Of a stretch of DNA of 64,000 nucleotides, positions 60,771 through 64,000 are shown in pieces (within the stretch, counting starts at the first letter, position 1; every line of letters starts with the position of its first letter). The notes under the pieces were generated by a model, which was not told where the DNA came from, made no database searches, and saw nothing but the letters and a program-made list of their open reading frames with translations. The translations under genes were made by a program, and so were the position numbers. The stretch covers positions 200,119 through 264,118 of the forward strand of contig JADCBP010000008.1 of NCBI GenBank assembly GCA_020253445.1, written 5' to 3'. This DNA comes from Methylobacterium sp. GTDB lineage: Bacteria; Pseudomonadota; Alphaproteobacteria; Rhizobiales; Beijerinckiaceae.

Positions 60771-61804
60771 GCTGCGCGCAAAACGCCCTTCTTGCCCGCC
60801 TTCTGGTCCATCGCTGCGTGAAGGTTATCCCGGAACTGCGCGATGCTCGTGGCCCAGCTATAGCTCCGGGCCAGCGCCACGCAGGTATCGGGCGGGATTA
60901 CGAGCGCGGCTTGCGCCGCCGCGCGCAGGTCCCAGTCGAGCACGCCAGCGCCCGTTCCGCCGACAACATCGACAGGGCCCATCACCGGATAGGCCGCCAC
61001 GGGCAGGCCGGAGGCGAGGGCTTCCAGCAGCACGATTCCGAAGGTGTCGGTATGGCTCGGGAAGACGAAGACATCGGCCTGCCGGTAGATTTCGGCCAGT
61101 TCCGCGCCGGTTTTCGCACCAAGGAAGATTGCATCCGGGAAGCGTGCCTCAAGCTCGGCGCGCTGGGGACCATCCCCGACGATCACCTTCGTGCCGGGCA
61201 GATCGAGCGAGAGGAAGGCCGCGAGGTTCTTCTCCACCGCCACGCGGCCCACATTGAGGAAAACCGGGCGCTTCCATTCCACCAGCGATTCCCTGCGCGG
61301 GGAGTAGAGATCGAGATCCACCCCGCGCGACCAGCGCATCAGCGGCTGGAAACCCCGCACCCGCAGATCGTCGTCGAGGGATTGCGTGGCGACGAAAATG
61401 CCATCGGACGCGTTGTGAAACCAGCGCAGGGCGGCATAGCTCGCGGCGAGCGGCACGGGCAGGCGCGCGCGCAGATATTCGGGGAAGCGCGTATGGTAAC
61501 TGGTGGTCAGCGGCACGTTCTGCCTCAGGGCCACCTTGCGCGCCGCAAGCCCGATCGGGCCTTCGGTCGCGATGTGGAATATCTCGGGCCGGATGCGCCG
61601 GAAGGCGGCTTCCAGCCCGCCGGTTCCGACCATTGCGAGGCGGATTTCCGGGTAGCCGGGCATGGGCACGCTGCGGAACTGGTCGGGCGTCACGAAGCCG
61701 AGTTCGAGCCCGAGCGAAGGGCCGATGTCACGCAGCTTCTGCAGCGTGCGGACCACGCCGTTGATCTGCGGCTCCCAGGCATCGGAGGCGACGAGCACGC
61801 GCAT
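60767..61804 (-). CDS. Glycosyltransferase family 4-like (GT-B)
   Basis: 345 residues. N-terminal domain: MRVLVASDAWEPQINGVVRTLQKL and FHIATEGPIGLAARKVALRQNVPLTTSYHTRFPEYLRARLP. C-terminal nucleotide-sugar site: LNVGRVAVEKNL, VIVGDGPQRAELEARFP and VFPSHTDTFGIVLLEALASGLPVAAYPVMGPVDVV (EX7E motif). Similar to alpha-mannosyltransferases and sulfolipid/glucosyl-diacylglycerol synthases. ATG overlaps the phosphoesterase stop by one base, so it may act on the same lipid substrates. Confidence 0.88.
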   Translation of the reverse strand: MRVLVASDAWEPQINGVVRTLQKLRDIGPSLGLELGFVTPDQFRSVPMPGYPEIRLAMVGTGGLEAAFRRIRPEIFHIATEGPIGLAARKVALRQNVPLTTSYHTRFPEYLRARLPVPLAASYAALRWFHNASDGIFVATQSLDDDLRVRGFQPLMRWSRGVDLDLYSPRRESLVEWKRPVFLNVGRVAVEKNLAAFLSLDLPGTKVIVGDGPQRAELEARFPDAIFLGAKTGAELAEIYRQADVFVFPSHTDTFGIVLLEALASGLPVAAYPVMGPVDVVGGTGAGVLDWDLRAAAQAALVIPPDTCVALARSYSWATSIAQFRDNLHAAMDQKAGKKGVLRAA

Positions 61805-62610
61805 CAGGCGGCCTGCTGCAGGCCGGACGCGGCCCGGGCGGGTGCGAGGCTTTCGGCGCGCAAATCTTCCGCGAACCGGATGATGCGAAAGGTTCCGTCG
61901 TAATCCTCGACGAGAGCAGTGCAGCTCTCCACCCAATCTCCGCAATTCATGTAGCGCACTCCCTCGATCATCCGGTCAACGGCGTGGTGGATATGTCCGC
62001 AGATCACGCCGGCGGCCTCGTTGTCGCGGGCTTCATTGGCGAGAAAATGTTCAAAATTGCCAATGTAATTCACCGCGCTCTTCACCTTCAGCTTCGCCCA
62101 GGCCGAGAGCGACCAGTAAGGCAGGCCGAGGCGGCGGCGCACCACATTGACGATGCGGTTGCTCCGGAGCGCGAATTCGTAGCCCCAATCGCCCAGCAGC
62201 GCGAGCCAGCGGGCATGGGCCACGACCACGTCGAATTCGTCGCCGTGCAGAACGAGGTAGCGTTGCCCGTCCGCGCCTTCATGGAAGGCGCGCTGCACAA
62301 TCTGGATCTCGCCGAAATGCAGGCCGAGATAATCGCGCAGGAATTCGTCGTGATTGCCGGGGATGTAGATGAGCCGCGCACCCTTGCGCGCCTTGTGCAG
62401 GAGCTTCTGCACCACGTCATTCTGTTCCTGCGGCCAATACCAGCCGGATTTCAGCCGCCAGCCATCGACGATATCGCCGACGAGATAGATCGTGTCGGCA
62501 TCGTAGCGGCGCAGGAATTCGAGAAGCATCCTCGCCTGGCAACCCGTCGTTCCGAGATGCAGATCGGACAGGAACAAGGCTCGGAGCCGGGTGGCTTCTG
62601 GATCGGGCAT
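61804..62610 (-). CDS. LpxH-like UDP-2,3-diacylglucosamine pyrophosphatase-type metallophosphoesterase
   Basis: 268 residues. Calcineurin-like motifs: DLHLG (16-20), GDIVDGW, PGNHDEF, LHGDEFD and GHIHHAV. The segment SGWYWPQEQNDVVQKLLHKARKGARLIYIPGNHDEFLRDYLGLHFG is typical of the LpxH-like family found beside glycosyltransferases. ATG at 62610 has AAGGAG about seven bases upstream. The C-terminal tail beyond 250 is Ala-rich and variable. Confidence 0.85.
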   Translation of the reverse strand: MPDPEATRLRALFLSDLHLGTTGCQARMLLEFLRRYDADTIYLVGDIVDGWRLKSGWYWPQEQNDVVQKLLHKARKGARLIYIPGNHDEFLRDYLGLHFGEIQIVQRAFHEGADGQRYLVLHGDEFDVVVAHARWLALLGDWGYEFALRSNRIVNVVRRRLGLPYWSLSAWAKLKVKSAVNYIGNFEHFLANEARDNEAAGVICGHIHHAVDRMIEGVRYMNCGDWVESCTALVEDYDGTFRIIRFAEDLRAESLAPARAASGLQQAA

Positions 62611-62707
62611 TCTGCTCTCCTTCAAAAGAACCCATAACAGCTTTTTGCGACATTTCGGTAGCGTTCGTTGTCACTGCGTCGTCATGGGGCGGAGTCAGGG
62701 TTTGTCC

Positions 62708-63376
62708 ATGGCTCATTCCTCCTCTTTCTCCGTCCACAGCCGCGACCCCGATCGCGGCATCATGCATCGCGCCTATCAGGCATGGGCTCCGGTCTATGAT
62801 CTGGTTTGTGGCGGGCTGTTCGCACCATCACGCAAGCGGCTCGTCGCGCTCGCCTCCATGGCGGGGCGTGATGTGCTGGAGATCGGTGTCGGCACCGGAT
62901 TGAGCCTCGCCGATTACGATTCCGACATGAGGGTGACCGGAATCGACGCCTCCGAGGCGATGATCGCGCGGGCGAAAATCCGCGCCGCGGCCGGCACCCG
63001 GGCGCATATCGCGGAACTGGCGGTGATGGATGCGGAAGCCCTCGGCTTTCCCGAGCAGCATTTTGATGCGGTGGTCGCGCAATTCCTGATCACGCTCGTG
63101 CCGAACCCGGAAAAGGTGCTCGATGAAGCCTGTCGCGTGCTGCGGCCGGGCGGGGCCCTGTTTCTCCTCAACCATTTCCGTTCGCGGAATCCTGCTCTCG
63201 CAGCGCTGGAAACCTGCGCCGCGCCACTGATGCACCATGTCGGCCTGCGCCCGGATTTCCCCTTCGAACGTGTGACCGAATGGGCCGGCACGAAGCCCGA
63301 CCTGTCGATCATCCTGCGCATTCCCGGCGGACCGTTTGGCTGCTTCTCCATCGTGCGGATCGGCAAGGGCGGCTGA
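62708..63376 (+). CDS. Class I methyltransferase, PmtA-like (phosphatidylethanolamine N-methyltransferase)
   Basis: 222 residues. AYQAWAPVYDLVCGGLFAPSRKRLV precedes motif I VLEIGVGTGLSLADY. Later segments are VTGIDASEAMIARAK, FDAVVAQFLITLVPNPEKVLDEACRVLRPGGALFLLNHF, and HVGLRPDFPFERV. This resembles alphaproteobacterial PmtA enzymes that make phosphatidylcholine from phosphatidylethanolamine with AdoMet. The ribosome site is weak; ATG 62684 is an alternative. Divergent from the phosphoesterase gene. Confidence 0.8.
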   Translation: MAHSSSFSVHSRDPDRGIMHRAYQAWAPVYDLVCGGLFAPSRKRLVALASMAGRDVLEIGVGTGLSLADYDSDMRVTGIDASEAMIARAKIRAAAGTRAHIAELAVMDAEALGFPEQHFDAVVAQFLITLVPNPEKVLDEACRVLRPGGALFLLNHFRSRNPALAALETCAAPLMHHVGLRPDFPFERVTEWAGTKPDLSIILRIPGGPFGCFSIVRIGKGG

Positions 63377-63432
63377 TCGTGGCGGGTGACGCTCGCGCGC
63401 TTTCCCGCTAGGAAGAAGGCACGAGGGAAACC

Positions 63433-63966
63433 ATGACCACAGCAGCAAGAATCGGCATTCTCGTCAGTTCGGATCGCGCGAGCCGCGGCGAATACGAAGA
63501 CAAGGGCGGCCCGGCCATTGAGGCCTATCTCCGCGAGGTGCTCACAAGCCCCTGGGAGCCGCTCTATCGTCTGGTGCCGGATGATCGCGAGGCACTCGCC
63601 GCCACCATGCGCAAGCTCGCGGATGAGGAGGGCGCGAGCCTCATCCTCACGACCGGGGGCACCGGTCCCGCGCCGCGCGACGTGACGCCCGAGGCGACGC
63701 GCGATGTCTGCGAGCGCCTGCTCGACGGGTTCGGCGAGGAAATGCGCCGCGCGAGCCTGCGCGAGGTGCCAACCGCCATCCTCTCGCGGCAGATCGCGGG
63801 AACCCGCGGTGCCTGCCTCATCGTCAACCTGCCGGGGAAGCCCTCGGCCATCCGCACCTGCCTTGATGCGGTCTTCGCCGCCATTCCCTATGGGATCGAT
63901 CTCATCGGTGGCGCGCGGCTGGAGACCGACCCGGCTCGGATCGTCGCGTTCAGGCCGAAATCCTGA
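63433..63966 (+). CDS. mogA: Molybdopterin adenylyltransferase MogA
   Basis: 177 residues. RIGILVSSDRASRGEYEDKGGPAIEAYL, LILTTGGTGPAPRDVTPEATRDV and GACLIVNLPGKPSAIRTCLDAVFAAIPYGIDLIG are the MogA/MoaB signature segments, and SDRASxGxYxDKGGPA is the MogA rather than MoaB form. It adenylylates molybdopterin before Mo insertion. AAACC preceded by GAGGG forms the ribosome site. It complements the modABC locus at 9.9-12 kb. Confidence 0.93.
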   Translation: MTTAARIGILVSSDRASRGEYEDKGGPAIEAYLREVLTSPWEPLYRLVPDDREALAATMRKLADEEGASLILTTGGTGPAPRDVTPEATRDVCERLLDGFGEEMRRASLREVPTAILSRQIAGTRGACLIVNLPGKPSAIRTCLDAVFAAIPYGIDLIGGARLETDPARIVAFRPKS

Positions 63967-64000
63967 AGCATTTTCAAGCGAAGTGGGCACCGGTTCGCGC
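63965..64000 (+). repeat. Dispersed intergenic repeat, copy C (left half, cut by window end)
   Basis: GAAGCATTTTCAAGCGAAGTGGGCACCGGTTCGCGC follows mogA directly; in segments, AGCAT, AAGTGG and GGTT-GCG match the left part of copy A. The AAGTGG-N4-CCGGTTCGCG core is the kind of REP-like element I associate with Hyphomicrobiales genomes. Its right half lies outside the window. Confidence 0.65.

Overview
The window is chromosomal DNA of a GC-rich bacterium, most likely an alphaproteobacterium and plausibly a member of the Hyphomicrobiales (Rhizobiales). Pointers are the codon usage, the Liv-type and TRAP transporters, the PmtA-like lipid methyltransferase and REP-like intergenic repeats of a type I associate with that order. 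The assignment is inference; no rRNA is present. Three intact tRNA genes (Thr-UGU, Tyr-GUA, Gly-UCC) and one half-tRNA duplicate are visible.

Layout. 1-5.7 kb is a visibly AT-richer accessory segment lying against tRNA-Thr. It carries a small membrane protein, a XRE regulator, a three-gene operon (75-aa protein, 800-aa GHKL ATPase with an Ig-like region, winged-helix protein) and a convergent N4-cytosine-type DNA methyltransferase, and is a candidate restriction-modification-like defence island. The tRNA-Thr 5' half plus upstream flank is duplicated beside it. 6.5-9.4 kb: MHS-type MFS transporter, RlmB-type rRNA methyltransferase, tRNA-Tyr. 9.4-12.1 kb: molybdate uptake operon modABC plus a ModE-like HTH protein, both ModC and ModE lacking their usual TOBE parts.

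12.3-31.2 kb is a complete phenylacetate catabolic cluster. paaX and paaABCDE are on the plus strand. A minus-strand operon carries a dedicated livKHMGF transporter, paaZ, a fused hydratase/dehydrogenase (replacing paaF+paaH) and paaJ. paaG, paaI, paaK and a TetR (PaaR-like) regulator are on the plus strand. Phenylacetate is imported, activated (PaaK), epoxidised (PaaABCE, with PaaD), isomerised (PaaG), ring-opened and oxidised (PaaZ) and beta-oxidised to acetyl-CoA and succinyl-CoA.

31.3-33.7 kb: small membrane protein, AcuI-like acrylyl-CoA reductase, a second crotonase, tRNA-Gly. 33.9-43.3 kb: a 6-deoxysugar/sugar-acid locus (SDR, aldehyde dehydrogenase, DapA-type aldolase, GntR, TRAP transporter, aldo-keto reductase, lactonase-type amidohydrolase, FucU mutarotase) that resembles non-phosphorylative L-fucose oxidation but lacks the acid dehydratase. 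43.6-46.2 kb: BASS-type transporter and acyl-CoA ligase.

46.3-60.7 kb is the most unusual metabolic block: a LeuCD-like hydro-lyase divergent from a GntR/HutC regulator, then a tightly overlapped operon of livKHMGF, an isocitrate-lyase-family lyase, hydantoinase B and A, a cysteine-less isochorismatase-fold protein and a fumarate-reductase-like flavoprotein. It looks like an uncharacterised pathway for import and breakdown of a cyclic amide or related acid. 60.8-64 kb: glycosyltransferase, LpxH-like phosphoesterase, PmtA-like methyltransferase and mogA.

Two themes recur: short (12-16 bp) tandem repeats at or just before start codons, and copies of a dispersed repeat at 43.5, 60.7 and 64.0 kb, two of which supply the stop codon of a gene.
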